Position numbers and translations under genes: made by a program | Part shown: positions 35,401-46,276 of the stretch, piece after piece | Layout: each line of letters begins with the position of its first letter | Position numbering within the stretch: position 1 is the first letter of the stretch | Notes under the pieces: generated by a model | Told to the model about the DNA's origin: nothing | The model's database searches: none | What the model saw: the letters and a program-made list of their open reading frames with translations, nothing else | NCBI GenBank assembly: GCA_963729295.1 | Contig: CAVSNJ010000025.1 | Coordinates: forward strand, 372,001 to 436,000 | DNA from: DATJLY01 sp963729295 | GTDB taxonomy: Bacteria > Pseudomonadota > Alphaproteobacteria > ATCC43930 > CGMCC-115725 | Reading direction: 5' to 3' | Length of the DNA: 64,000 nucleotides

Positions 35401-35507
35401 CCGGCCAGGTCCATGCCGAGACCGGCGCCCTGCGCTTGCGCCTGCGCCGCGCCGGGCAGAAGGCCGAGCGCCGCGACGGCGAAGATGACGGAGGAGCGCA
35501 GGCTCAT
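32481..35507 (-). CDS. secreted TPR-CHAT domain protease
   Basis: A 1008-residue protein. An N-terminal signal peptide (cleavage near AQAQAQG) is followed by a Cys-containing N-domain, TPR-like helices (about 200-480: FDEASGLFRRAQPI, VVEAERQFRDALALDEKLFGDTAPTIYAELRLGRFYAEQ), a coiled-coil-prone linker (about 510-580), and a C-terminal CHAT domain (about 650-985). The caspase-like dyad is intact: His at about 842 in YFATHG and Cys at about 895 in VLSACNTA. CHAT proteins are clan CD proteases (separase relatives). The ATG overlaps the tpsA stop (ATGA), so it is made together with the exoprotein, a natural candidate substrate. Confidence 0.93.
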   Translation of the reverse strand: MSLRSSVIFAVAALGLLPGAAQAQAQGAGLGMDLAGETCAFGPAGASAGGMSGVPIACGKAASAGALYVMPGLALPAAPDARRAAVIGAAKTMPAGLGRGDDIACDTGSPLAPAGDWLFFACTERSNGWPRIVLVLPAGGALYQADGMPALLPILEAAIASRSGQALSPGETETALKLLDQHYPAALAHAGSADAASEKSLVELARLDGAQRNFAAAEAADRRALVIETRLFGATSTAVGQTLMELALEVSNQGRFDEASGLFRRAQPIIEASGSVSARARLQSYLALDAANQRRYSDALKYARGATALRRAELDQQAGGPGAEAQAPASRGELAHSLRIEATMALKLDDLPDALAAAEEVLNIISDEPGLPLWWRPDAIAMMAEINAEDGRVVEAERQFRDALALDEKLFGDTAPTIYAELRLGRFYAEQQLYPAAVTVFRRALDGLARDEVARAAILPDQIVPFLAAASDVAAKNPDQRASLDAEMFRAIQLVSSDVTGRTIARAASAVATSNPALAELTRNEADAQRQRDAARIELAAETAKPDAERDPAREKKLAADMAAAGAAADKLARQVSADFPEYANLADPGPAALPTLERSLGAHEAFLTFAIATQSSYALLVTHDRLTVAPIRENGIALTADVGELRQAFVPRLGGLPEFDLEASYELYGRLLGPLETALGGIDRLVVAPAGALASLPLGLLVTERPRTRADYGNAAWLIRRMAVTDVPSPRAFLALRAASAHSAPAPRPFFAVADPAFQGAGEAGSQALAALAARCREDGPVAPALLSALAPLHETANEVRIVEHLLGGSDDALLLGAAATEANLRARPLGDYGVLYFATHGILPGELHCQSEPGLALSPPAAPAASAAEDGLLDASEIAQLKLNADLVVLSACNTAASGGNFGGEALDGLADAFFNAGARAVIASHWEVPSLSTVKLMTGLFETYTKDRPEGLAEALRQSQLAMLRDPATAHPFNWAAFSIIGAGGAGAGGARPAPASAEPMGRRT

Positions 35508-38500
35508 TGCCAGTAGGCCTCGTTGCCCCAGCTCGAATATTCCTGGTCCGCTGGCGGCACGCTGTGCGGCTTACAGGACGAGGCCGACGAGGACCCGGCC
35601 GAGCAGGCATTGGTCGGCGGCGGCGGCGTCTGCGTCAGCACGCCGTTCACGAGCGTCACCGGCTTGCCGCCCTGGGCGGAGGCGGGCGCTCCGCCGAGCG
35701 AGCTTGCGATCGAGTTGGTCGTGCCGTCGGTCTCCGCACCCGGCTGCGTCGCGTCCGCGCCGGCCGCGCCCGTCGTCGCACCGCCGCCGCCCGTCGCCCC
35801 GGTACTGCCGCCCGGGTTCGTGGTGGTGACGGTGAAGGCGTTCGCGGTCACGACGACGGTGCTCGTGCTCGTGTCGGCTCCGGCGCTCGCCGAGCCCGCC
35901 GTGCTGGTCGAGCCCGAGTCATCCGTCAACACTTCGAGCGGGCCCGCGCCCGGCGCGGTCGCGGCGCCGCCCGAGGCCGGCGCCAGCGCGTTGAGGAGCG
36001 ACGCCGTCTCATCCGACACCACATCGCCGGTGGCGCCCGTGGGCGCCGTCGCGCCGGTCGTGCCAGTGCCGGCGCCGTTGTCGCTCGTCTCGGTCGGCGC
36101 GGCGTTACTGCCGCCGGTATCGGTCGTGCCGGTGTCGCCCGGGCTCGAGCCGGGCGAGCCGTTGCTGTTCGGCTCGATTGCGCCGACTTCCGAGGCCGGC
36201 GGCCCGCTGTTGGGCGGTACGACGTCGGTGATCGTCACGCCGGTGGGCGGCACGGCGTAGGTTACGGGGGTGCCAGGCTCGATCGCCAGCGTCTCGTCCG
36301 CGCCGGTCAGCGTGCCGGTGAAGGCGATGGGCGCGCCTGGGCTCGTGATGGTCGAGGGCGAGATGACCGTCGCCGGGCCGAAATTCGTCGCCTGGCCGAA
36401 GCCGAGCGCGCCGTTGAGGGCGACGGTGCCAAACGTGTAGGGCCCGCCAGCGATGTCGTAGCTGCCGCTGTCGAGCGTGACGAGCGCCGGCGCCGACGGC
36501 GTGAAGACGAGCCCGCCGACATTGACACCCGAAAGCGTCACATTGCCGACGCCGCTGTCGAGCGTGAGCGTATAGAGGCCGCCGTTCACCGGGCCCATCA
36601 GGTCGATGTCGGCGCCGGTGCCGTCGGTGTCGATCATCGCGTTCATGGTGAGCGTCACGGTGGCGTCGAGCATGACGACGCCGGACGAGGTCCAGATGCC
36701 GCTTGCGAGCATGACGTTGCTCGCGGTGATCGAGACGCCGCCGAGCGGAATCTCGCCGCCGACCGCGCCGCCGAACGTCACCGTGCCGGGATCGTCGATC
36801 GTGAGCGTGCCGGGACCGTCGATCGTGCTGGTGAAGGTGACGTTCGATCCCGCGAGCGTCACGCCGGGATCTGGCACGTCGGCGGCGCCGCCATAGGTTT
36901 GCGCGCCGCTCGTCGTCACGTTGTCGGCGAGCGAGATCGAGCTTGCCGTCACCGCGAACGAGGCGGCGTTGACGGTCTCGTCGATGGTGAAGGGCACGGG
37001 CGCGGTCAGCTCGAAATTGCTGCCGGCGAGATTGAGCGCGTTGCCGCTCAGGCTGAAGAGGAAATTCGGGCCGGTGATCGTGCCGAGCGTCGCGGCAAGC
37101 GCGGCGCCGGTTTGCGACAGCGAGGCGGGCGCGTTGAGGACGCGGAAGATGTTGCCGTAGATGTCGAGGTTCGTGATCGCGCCGGTCGCCTGGTTGTAGA
37201 AGCTGTTGCCGTTGACCGGGCCGCTCGCGATGTAGACGAAGAGGCCGGCGCCGCTGGGCGAGATCGTGCCGACCGGCAGCTCGAACTGGTAGGCGCCGCC
37301 CGCGCCCGACGTGACGGTGCCTTCGCTGTTGCCGCCGAGGATGAGGCCGATTGTGGCGCCCGGCAGCGCGGTCACGCCGTGATCGGAGAACACATCACCG
37401 CCGACGATCTGGCTCCCGTTGATCGTGAAGGCGGTGGCGTTGGCCGGCGCCTGCACGAAGGTGTAGTTGCCGAAATTGGCGTTGAGGCCCGTGCCGGTGA
37501 TCGGATAGGCGCCGGTCGGGCTCGCGGGCGTGGCCGTGGTGGCGAAAGCGAGCGTGCCGGAGGTGGCGCTCGCGAGCGTGTCGGCACCCTGGAAGCCCGT
37601 CACCGAGCCCGACAGCGCGGGGATCGGCGCGCCGGCGAGCCCGTTGGTTGGGGTCGCGACGTAGCTCAGCGTTGCCGGCGTGATGGTGACGGCGCTGCCG
37701 TTGGTCGTGACGTTGGCGATCGTGTAGTTGCCGGCGGCGCTGCCGCCAAGCGTGAGCGAGCCCACCGAGGCGAAGCGCTCCGACCCGGCATTGGCACTCG
37801 CCAGCGTGCCCGCGGCACCGCCGAGCATAAGGTTCGCGCCGTCGAGGTCGTTGCTGATGGCGAGGTCCGCCGCGGGGGCGCTCGTCGTGGCGTCGTATGT
37901 CTTCGTGCCCGACAGCACCACGGCGAGCGGGTTCACCGTGACCTCGCTGCCATTCGTGGTGATGGCGCTGAGCGTATAGTTCCCGGCCGCGCTCCCGCCG
38001 AGCGCCAAGGTTCCGGCCGAGGCGAAGGCATCGGAGCCTGCGTTCGCGTTCGCGAGCGTGCCGGTGCCCGAGAGCGTGAGGTTGACGCCGCTGAGGTTGT
38101 TGGCGATGGCGAGATCGGCCGCAGGCGCGTTGGTCGTGGCGTCGTAAGTCTTCGCGCCCGACAGCACGACGGCGAGCGGGCTCACCGTGACCAGGCTGCC
38201 GTTCGTAGTGATAGCGCCGAGCGTGTAATTGCCGGCCGCGCTGCCGCCGAGCGTCAGCGTTCCGGCCGCGGCGAAGCCATCGGAGCCCGCGTTCGCGCTC
38301 GCGAGCGTGCCGATACCGGAGAGCGTGAGGTTGGCGCCGCTGAGGTTGTTGGTGATGGCGAGATCGGCCGCAGGCGCGCTCGTCGTGGCGTCGTAAGTCT
38401 TCGCGCCCGACAGCACGACGGCGAGCGGGCTCACCGTGACAGCGCTGCCGTTCGTGGTGACGGCGCCGAGCGTGTAGTTCCCGGCCGCGCTCCCGCCGAG

Positions 38501-41500
38501 CGCCAAGGTTCCGGCCGAGGCGAAGGCATCGGAGCCCGCGTTCGCGCTCGCGAGCGTGCCGATACCGGAGAGCGTGAGGTTGGCGCCGCTGAGGTCGTTG
38601 GCGATGGCGAGATCGGCCGCAGGCGCGCTCGTCGTGGCGTCGTAAGTCTTCGCGCCCGACAGCACGACGGTAAGCGGGCCGACCGTGACCGCGCTGCCGT
38701 TCGTGGTGATGGCGCTGAGCGTGTAGTTGCCAGCCGCGCTGCCGCCCAGCGCCAAGGTTCCGGGCGCGGCGAAGGCATCGGAGCCCGCGTTCGCGCTCGC
38801 GAGCGTGCCAGTGCCCGAGAGCGTCAGGTTCGCGCCGCTGAGGTTGTTGGCGATGGCGAGGTCCGCCGCGGGCGCGTTCGTGGTGGCGTCAAAGGTCTTC
38901 GCGCCCGACAGCACGACGGCGAGCGGGCTCACCGTGACCAGGCTGCCATTCGTGGTGATGCCCGTGAGCGTGTAGTTGCCGGCGGCGCTGCCGCCCAAGG
39001 CCAAGGTTCCGGCCGAGGCGAAGGCTTGCGCGCCGGCGTTGGCGCCCGCCAGCGTGCCGCTGCCGCCGATCGTCAGGTTGGCGCCGTCGAGATCGTTGGT
39101 GATGGTGAGATTGACGGACGAGATCGCCGTGGTCGCGGTGTAGGTGCGCGTGCCGCCGAGGATCACTGGCAGCGGGCTGATCGTGCCGACCGCGCCCGAC
39201 GCCGTGCCGCTCGCAAGCGTGTAGCCGAACACCGGCATGCCGCCCGAATTGGCCGAGACGAGGCTGACGCCGGAGGCGCTGACTTCGATCCCGCTGCCGG
39301 CGTTGGCGCTGACATAGGTTCCGCTGGTCGGATCGTTGAGGGTGAAGCTGTCGCCGGGCTCGCCACCCATGACCGTGTAGTTCGCGGCCGTCAGCGTGGC
39401 GGCGGTCGTCGCGTCATAGGTCTTGGTGACGGTGCCGGTCAGCTCCGCCGTGACGGTCGGGCCGGCGAGCGAATAGAGCAGGCCGTTGCCGGAACCGGCC
39501 GGCGTGGTGACGCCGAACGTCGCGCCATACTGCTTGAAGGCGAAGGGCAGCCCGCCGACCGTGTCGCTCGTCGGATTCTGCGACCAGATGAGCCAGCGCC
39601 CGCCGCCATTCGCAACGACGCCGCCGCTGCCCGCGAGATTGTCGAAGACGCCGCCCGTCGCCAGCACCACGGCGGTGCCGGCGCCGCTGCCGGTGACGGT
39701 TGCGCCGGCATCGAGCGTGAGGTTGCCGCCGGCGGTGAGCGCCACCGTGCCCGTGGTCGAGATCGCATGCTCGAGCGTGATGGCGCCCGTGCCCATGGCC
39801 GCGACATTGCCGGTCGCGGTGATGCCGTCGAGCGTGAGCGCGCCGCCGGTGATGTCGACGGCGCCGACCGCGCTGCCGCCGCCCACCGCGCCGGTGAAGA
39901 TCACGGCACCGGTGCCGGCAGTGATCGTGAGCGGCTCGGCGATCGCGCCCGGGCCGTTGACGGCAGCGAGGCTGACCGCGCCGTTGACGGCCGAGGTGTC
40001 GAGCGTGGTGGCGCCGACGAGGGTGATCGTGCCTGTGTCGCTGAAGCCAGTCTCGAAGGTGAACGTGCCGGCGAGCGTGGTGGTGGCGCCCGACACGGTG
40101 ACGGGGCCGGTGAACGCCGCGCCGCCGGTCATGCCGAGGCTCGTCGCGCCGGCCGTCATGGCGAAGCTCGGCGTCGTCACCAGCCCGTCGAAAGTGAGGC
40201 TCCCGGCAGTGCGCAGGTCGGTGATCGCCGTGCCGACCGTTACCGCGCCGTCGAACGTCATTGCGCCGGAATTGCTGACCGTCGGGATCGTGCCGGGCGT
40301 GAAGCCGAAGGCGAGTGTGCCGAGCGCCGTCGCCGTGCCGACCGGCCCCGTGACCGTGACGCTGCCGTTACTCGCCTCGAAATGCAGGTTCTCGACATCG
40401 GCGCTCGTCGCTTGCACCGGCCCCTTGAAGCTCACCGTGCCACCCGCGCCCGCGCCGCCCGCGGCGATGACGAGCACGGTCGGGCCGCCGAACGCGGCCG
40501 AGGTGCTGTTCTGCAGCTCGATGAAGCTCGTGCCCGCGAGCGCCGCGCCACCGGCGCTGCCCTCGATCGCGATGTTGCCGCCGGCGCCGTTCACCGTACC
40601 GGTCGGGATGCAATGGCAGCCCGTGTCCGCCGTGGGATCGCCAACCTCGCCGCCGATCGAGAGAAGGCTCGCGATCGGCCCCTCGGCAATCCCGGTCGCG
40701 GTGTTGCTGGTGCCGTAGAGCACGACCGCGGCGCCGCTGGAGGCGGTGGCGATGAGGGTGATGTTGCCGCCGTGGTCGCCGCTCCCGGCACTGGCGGCCT
40801 GCGTGCTCCCGCCCGCCGTGTCGATGCCGGCGACGACGAGGTTCATGGCCGAGAGCGTGACGTTGCCGCCGGCGCCGGGCAATCCTGCGATCGAGCTGCC
40901 GCCTTCGCTGTCGATCCCGTTCTGCGGCCCGCCCGCGAGGCTGCCGGCGCTGATTGCGCCGGATGCCGCGGTCAGCGTGACGGTGCCACCATTGCCGCCA
41001 TTCACCGGCGTCCCCGAGACTATACCGTCGCCGGCGCCGACATCGATGCCGAACGGCAGGGTAATGCTGCCCGCGGTGCTGGTGATCGCGACGTTGCCGC
41101 CGTTGCCCGCGGGCTGGCTCGCGCTGTTGGTGTCGAAGCCGCTCGCGTCGATGCTGGGCTCGTTCGTGACCTGGGTCCCCGACACCGTAAGCGGGATGCC
41201 GGCGCCGATCGCGACCGCACCCGAGGCCGTGATCGTGACCGCGCCGCCGCTACCGTTCTGGCTGCCCGCGGTGGCGATGAAGGAATTGTCGGTCAGCGAG
41301 GCGATGCCGGTGATGCTGACGGAGGCCGCGCTGAAGCCGTCAGCGTTGCCGTACGGCATCGACATGTCGACGGCATCGGCGCTCGTGATGGTGAAGGCGC
41401 CCAGCGACGAGCAGGTGCAGCCCTCCGTGGACGAGGAGGTCTGCTCGGCGCCGACGCGCTCGGTGAAGATCACATTGCCGGCCGTGCCCGCCGCGATCGA

Positions 41501-44500
41501 GAGCGTCTGGGTCTCGAACTGCGCCGCATCGACCGTGCCGTTGAAGGTCACGTTGGCGCCGGCCGAGCCGAGCGCCGCCGTGTTGATCGCGACGTTGTGG
41601 GTCAGCACCACCGGGCCGTTGAAGGTGACCGCGCCCGACTTCGTGGTGACGTTGCTGCCGAGGTCGATGAGCACGCCGTTCATGATGATCGCGCCGAGCG
41701 GCGTCGTGCCGCCGAGCGGATCGTTGATCGTGATGGTGCCGGTGCCGGCGTCGAGAGTGAGCGTGTCGGTGCCGGCCGTCGAATTGTCGATGGTCGCGTC
41801 GATCGTGATCGGCGCGTTGTTGCTGTCGATCGTGTCGTCGGCGTTGAGAACGAGCGGGCTCGAGATCGTGATTCCGCCGGAGAGGCTCGAGCCGCCGTTG
41901 AAGGTGACGATCGCCGCGTCCGCGGGGTTGTAGGTCGACGCGGTGACGAAGCCGTCGAAGGTCGCGCTGCCGGAGGTCCCGGTGATGTCGAGCGTCTCGA
42001 CGTTGACGGCGCCGGAGACGGTGAGGTTGCCGTCGCTGCTGCCGGAAGGCAGCGTGTCGAGGACATTGGTAGCCGGCCCGAGCACGAGGGTCCCGAGCGG
42101 GATCGCGCCTGTGCCGACGCTGCCGGCGAGCGTGGCACTGCCGTTGGCGGAGCTGACCCGCAGGTTCTCGATGTTGGCGGTGGTTCCGACCACCGGCCCG
42201 TCGATGAGGATGGTGCCGCCCGTGCCGAGCCCGCCGGGCGCCACGATGCTGACGCTCGGGCCGCCATTGAGCGCGGCATTGGCGCTGTTGTTCTCGAGCC
42301 GGACGTCGGCCGTGCCGTTGAGCGGCTGGCCGACGCCGGCCTCGATGCTGATGTTGCCGCCGGTGCCGGTGATGGTGCCGTTGGGCAGCGCGCCCGCGGT
42401 CGTGACGTTGGTGTCGTTGTATTCGCCGCCGATCGCCGTCAGCGTGCCGACCGTATCTTCCGCAAGCGCGGCGCCGGCCGCGTTGCCGAAAAGCACGACC
42501 GCGTCGCCGGACGATGCGGTCGCGTTGAGCGTGATGTTGCCGGCCGCCTGCGCGGTGGCGGCGCTGGTGAGCGCGGAATCGCCGCCGTTGGTGCTCACCT
42601 TCGAGAGCGAGATCGTCTGCCCGCTGATGGTGACGTTGCCGGCCCTGCCGCCCGTGCCGTCGAACGAATTGCCGCCGTTGGCGATCACGCCGATGAGGTT
42701 GCCGGTCGCGGCGCTGCCGATCGTGACGCTGCCGCTTGTCGCCGTGATGTTGATCGTGGCGGCGCTGCCGCCGTTCGCTGACGAGCCCGAGATGGCTGCA
42801 TTACCGCCGCTCGCGACGACCGACTGCGCCAGCGTGACGCTGCTGCCGGTGATCGAGATGCCGGTGGCACCACCGGCGGTCTCGGCGGCGGTGGTGGCCG
42901 AGAAGCCGGACGTGACGACAGCCGGCACCGAGGTGTTGACGAGCGTGCTGCCGCTGCCGCTCGTGGTGAGGGTGATGGCGCTGCCGATCGACACGGCGCC
43001 GCCGCCATTGATCGTGACGCTGCCGCCGTTGCCGCCGGCATTGGTGGCGGTGTCGAGACCGCCGGTGGCGATGATGCCGCCGCCGATCGTGATGGCGCCC
43101 GTCGTGACGATGTCGAAGGTGCCGCCGTTCGTCACCAAGGTCGAGGAAGTGGGGCCAACCGCGTTGAGGTTGCCGGCCGCCGTGAACGTCGTGGACCCGT
43201 CGGTGAGGCCCGCGATGTTGACGGTGCCGGTGAAATCGACCGCGTTCGCGCTGCTGATGATGGGCGTCCCGAGCCGGACCGTGGCGCCAACATTGCCGAA
43301 GGTGATGTTGCCGGCGCTGCCGGCATGGATCCTCAGATTGTCGGAATAGATCGACGTCCCATCGAGGGTGCTGTTGAAGGTTACGTTGGCGCCCGCAGCG
43401 GTATGGCCGCCGTTCGTGGTGTCGATCGAGACGCTGTTGTTGCCGAGCACGGCCGGCGAGTTGATTTGGACAGCGCCGCCTGCGGTCGTCACCGTGTTCT
43501 CGAGCGTGACCGCGGCGGCGCCGTTCACCGTCACGGCGCCGAGCGCGGTCGTGCCACCCAGCGCCGCGCTGATCGTGGCGCCGCCCTGGGGCTCGTCGAA
43601 GGTGAACGCCTGCGCCCCGGCCGTCGTACCGTCGATCGTGCCGCCGATCGATATGCTGCCGCTGGCGGCCGAGAAATCGAGCGTCGTGGCGCTCGCGAGG
43701 ACGATCGTGCCGGTGACCGAGCCGCCGATCGTCGTGTCGAACACGATGTCGCCGCCGAGCGCGAGCGGCGCGGCCGCCGAGCTCGTGACCGAGAAGATGT
43801 TGGAGAAAGTCCCGCCGCCGAGGATGCTGACACTGGGTCCGTTGGCGCTTAGGTCGGGCGTGGTGAGGGGGCCGTCGAAGGTCAGGCTGCCGCTCGAATT
43901 GAGGTCTTGGAATTCCGTGCCGACCGTGACCGCGCCGCCGAACGACAAGCTGCCGCCGTTGCCGCCGGGCGGAACCGTGTTCTCGCCGTTGCCGATCGTG
44001 ATGTTGGCGAGCGATACCACGTCGCCCACCGCGCCATTCGTTGTGAACGCGCCGTCCGCCGCGAAGAGCCGCAGCGACTGCGTGTTGGCGGCGGCGCCCT
44101 CGATTGGGCCGGTGATGCTGATCGTGCCGCCATGGCCGAGACCGCCGCTCGCCGACAGCCCCACGGTCGAGCCGTTGTTGTCGCCGTTCGGCACCTGGAG
44201 GAAGGTGATGGGGCCACCCACTTGGCCGCCGGACGTGACCGTCTCGTTGATGGTGATGGTCGAGGACGTATCGCTAACGATCGCGGCTCCGGCGGGAATT
44301 CCCGGACCTTCGATCCACTCGCCCACTTCGATATTGTCCGTGTTCGCGACGCCGGTGATGACGTTCGAACCGTTCGTCGTGGTGCCGGTCGTGCTGGTCG
44401 AGGCGTTGCCGGTGTTGGCGGTGCTGGTGGCGAGTACGATCGTGCCGCCGGTCGGCACGCTCAGCGACAGCGTGCCGCCGGCGCCGCTGATCGTCGCCGG

Positions 44501-46215
44501 CGAGCTGACGTTGCCGAAGCCGTTCATCAGCATGTCGTCGAAGCCGCCGCGCGCGCTCAGCACGCCCTCGAGAGATGTCGAGGAACCGGTCGCGGGATCG
44601 TTGTTGCCGTAAAGCGTGATCGCGCCGGCCACCGCGCTCGTCGCGGTTAAGGACAGGTTGCCGCCTGCGCCGCCCGAGCCGGTGGCCGACAGCGTGTCGC
44701 CGCCGAAGGAGCCGACGCGCGCCACCGCGATCGTGTCGCCCGAGATCGTGATAGCGCCGCCGGCCCCACCATTGCCGCCGGTCGAATCGCCGCCGCGCGC
44801 GAACACGCCGATGACGTCGCCGGTCGCGGTGCTGGACGTACCCGCCGGCGTGCCGACCGTGACGGCGCCGGCGGTTGCCGTCAGTGTGATCGATCCGGCA
44901 TTGGCGCCGTTGGCGGTCGAGGGCGTGGTATAGCCAGTGACTGCCGTGGGCGCCCAGCCGACCGGCCCGCTCGATAAGGAATAGAGATCCGCGGCCTCGC
45001 CGCCGCCGCTCGAGGCGCCGAACGGCAGGCTGATGCTGGTGCCCGTCACCATGATCTGGCCGCCGTTGCCCGGCGTGGACGCGCTCGTATAGGTCTCGCC
45101 GCCGCGCGTCAGGATGCTGGCGACATCCGCCTTCAGTTCGCTCCCACTATATTGCGTGACGAGCGGCAGCGCGGTGCCGATTGCGACGGTGCCGCCGGCG
45201 TCGATCGTCACGGCGCCGCCGAAGCCGCTGGTGCCCCCGCCGCCGGCCTCGCCGCCCACGGTGACGAGGTCCGCCGGCAGCGAGACGCTGCCGGACGCGG
45301 ACGTCGCAGTGATGGTGACAGCGGCGCCGTTGCCGCCGTTCGCGGACGCGGCCGTGGTGCCGCCGGTGGCGGCGATCGAGGTCGGCAGATTTCCGCTCGA
45401 GACGCTGTCGCCGAGAGTCACGCCGCCGGTCGTCGCGGTGAGGCTGACCGTGCCGGCATTGCCGCCCGCGCCGACCGAGCCCGTGAACTCGGCTGTGCCG
45501 CCGTTGCTGATGATCGAGGTGCCGATGGTGATGCTCGTGCCGGTGATCGAGACGTTGTTGCCGCTGCCGGCGCCCTGACCCGCCACGGACGAATCCGCGC
45601 CAGTGGTGTAGCCGGTGGCCAGGATCGATGGGGTCGACGAGGTGAGCGACGTGCCGATCGAGACGCTGCCCGCTGTCGCATCGACCGTGACCGTGCCGCT
45701 ATTGCCGCCGATGGCGGGGGTCGAGGCGTTGAACCCGCCGCCCGCGGTGAGGTCGCCGGCGACCGACACGTTGCCGGTGGTGTCGATGAGGAGGGTGCCG
45801 CCGTTCGGGTGCGAGGAGCCCCCGGATTCGCCGTGCGTACTGATGTAGCTCGTCGTGGTGAGGCTCGCCGCGGGGCCGGTGAGCGAGAACGAGGCGGCGG
45901 CGAAGCCGTCAAGCCCGCTATTCGTCGGCATCGTCATGTTGACGTTGCCGGTCGTGGTCAGGCTCACCGCGCCGGGCGAGACCGCCGACGAATTGACCAC
46001 GCTGCCGTCGTAGCCGACGCGGCCCGCGAAATCGATATCGCCGCCGCCGGCGGCGACGGTGAGGTTGTCGAGGAAGAACGTGGTGCCGTCGATCGTGCCG
46101 GCGAACGTCACGGTGCCGCCGCCCGGATCGATGTTGCCGTCCGTCGTGTCGACCGTGGTGTTGCCGGTCAGCACCACCGGCCCCTGGAACAGCACCGGCT
46201 GGCCCTCGCTCGTTG
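35504..46215 (-). CDS. TpsA C-terminal fragment: beta-helix body, YDG/MBG-like repeats, tail
   Basis: The longest intact frame, about 3,560 codons. It begins mid-protein (EGQPVLFQGPVVLTGNTTV) with no start signal, so it is a continuation of the upstream fragments. The body is made of repeated short beta-strand units rich in G, T, S, N and A, as in haemagglutinin-type beta-helices. Towards the end come seven YDG-type units (KTYDATT), an MBG-like unit (NGLAGAPIPALSGSVTGFQGADTL), further beta units, and an acidic, low-complexity tail with two Cys. Its TGA overlaps the CHAT start (ATGA). Confidence 0.85.
37680..39170 (-). repeat. six tandem YDG-type repeats of about 83 residues (about 248 bases each)
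   Basis: Six consecutive near-identical units share the skeleton VVLSGAKTYDATT, ADLAIANNLSGANLTL, LASANAGSDAF and LGGSAAGNYTL, each ending TVSPL or similar. A more divergent seventh unit (VTKTYDATTAATL) precedes them in the protein. The similarity is high also at the DNA level, so repeat number can change by recombination. YDG units form immunoglobulin-like stalk modules in surface proteins. Confidence 0.85.
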
Positions 46216-46276
46216 ATCGTGCCGGAAAGATCGATCTGCCCGCCGCTGCCGAGGGCGAAGATGGTGGTCGCGGGCC

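Noticed and set aside
35507..42781. A 2,424-codon open frame on the plus strand opposite tpsA
   Set aside because: It is an antisense shadow caused by the GC-rich, repetitive codons of tpsA. Its product is rich in Arg, Ala, Asp and Gly with no domain, and the minus strand carries clear TPS, YDG and GLUG repeats.
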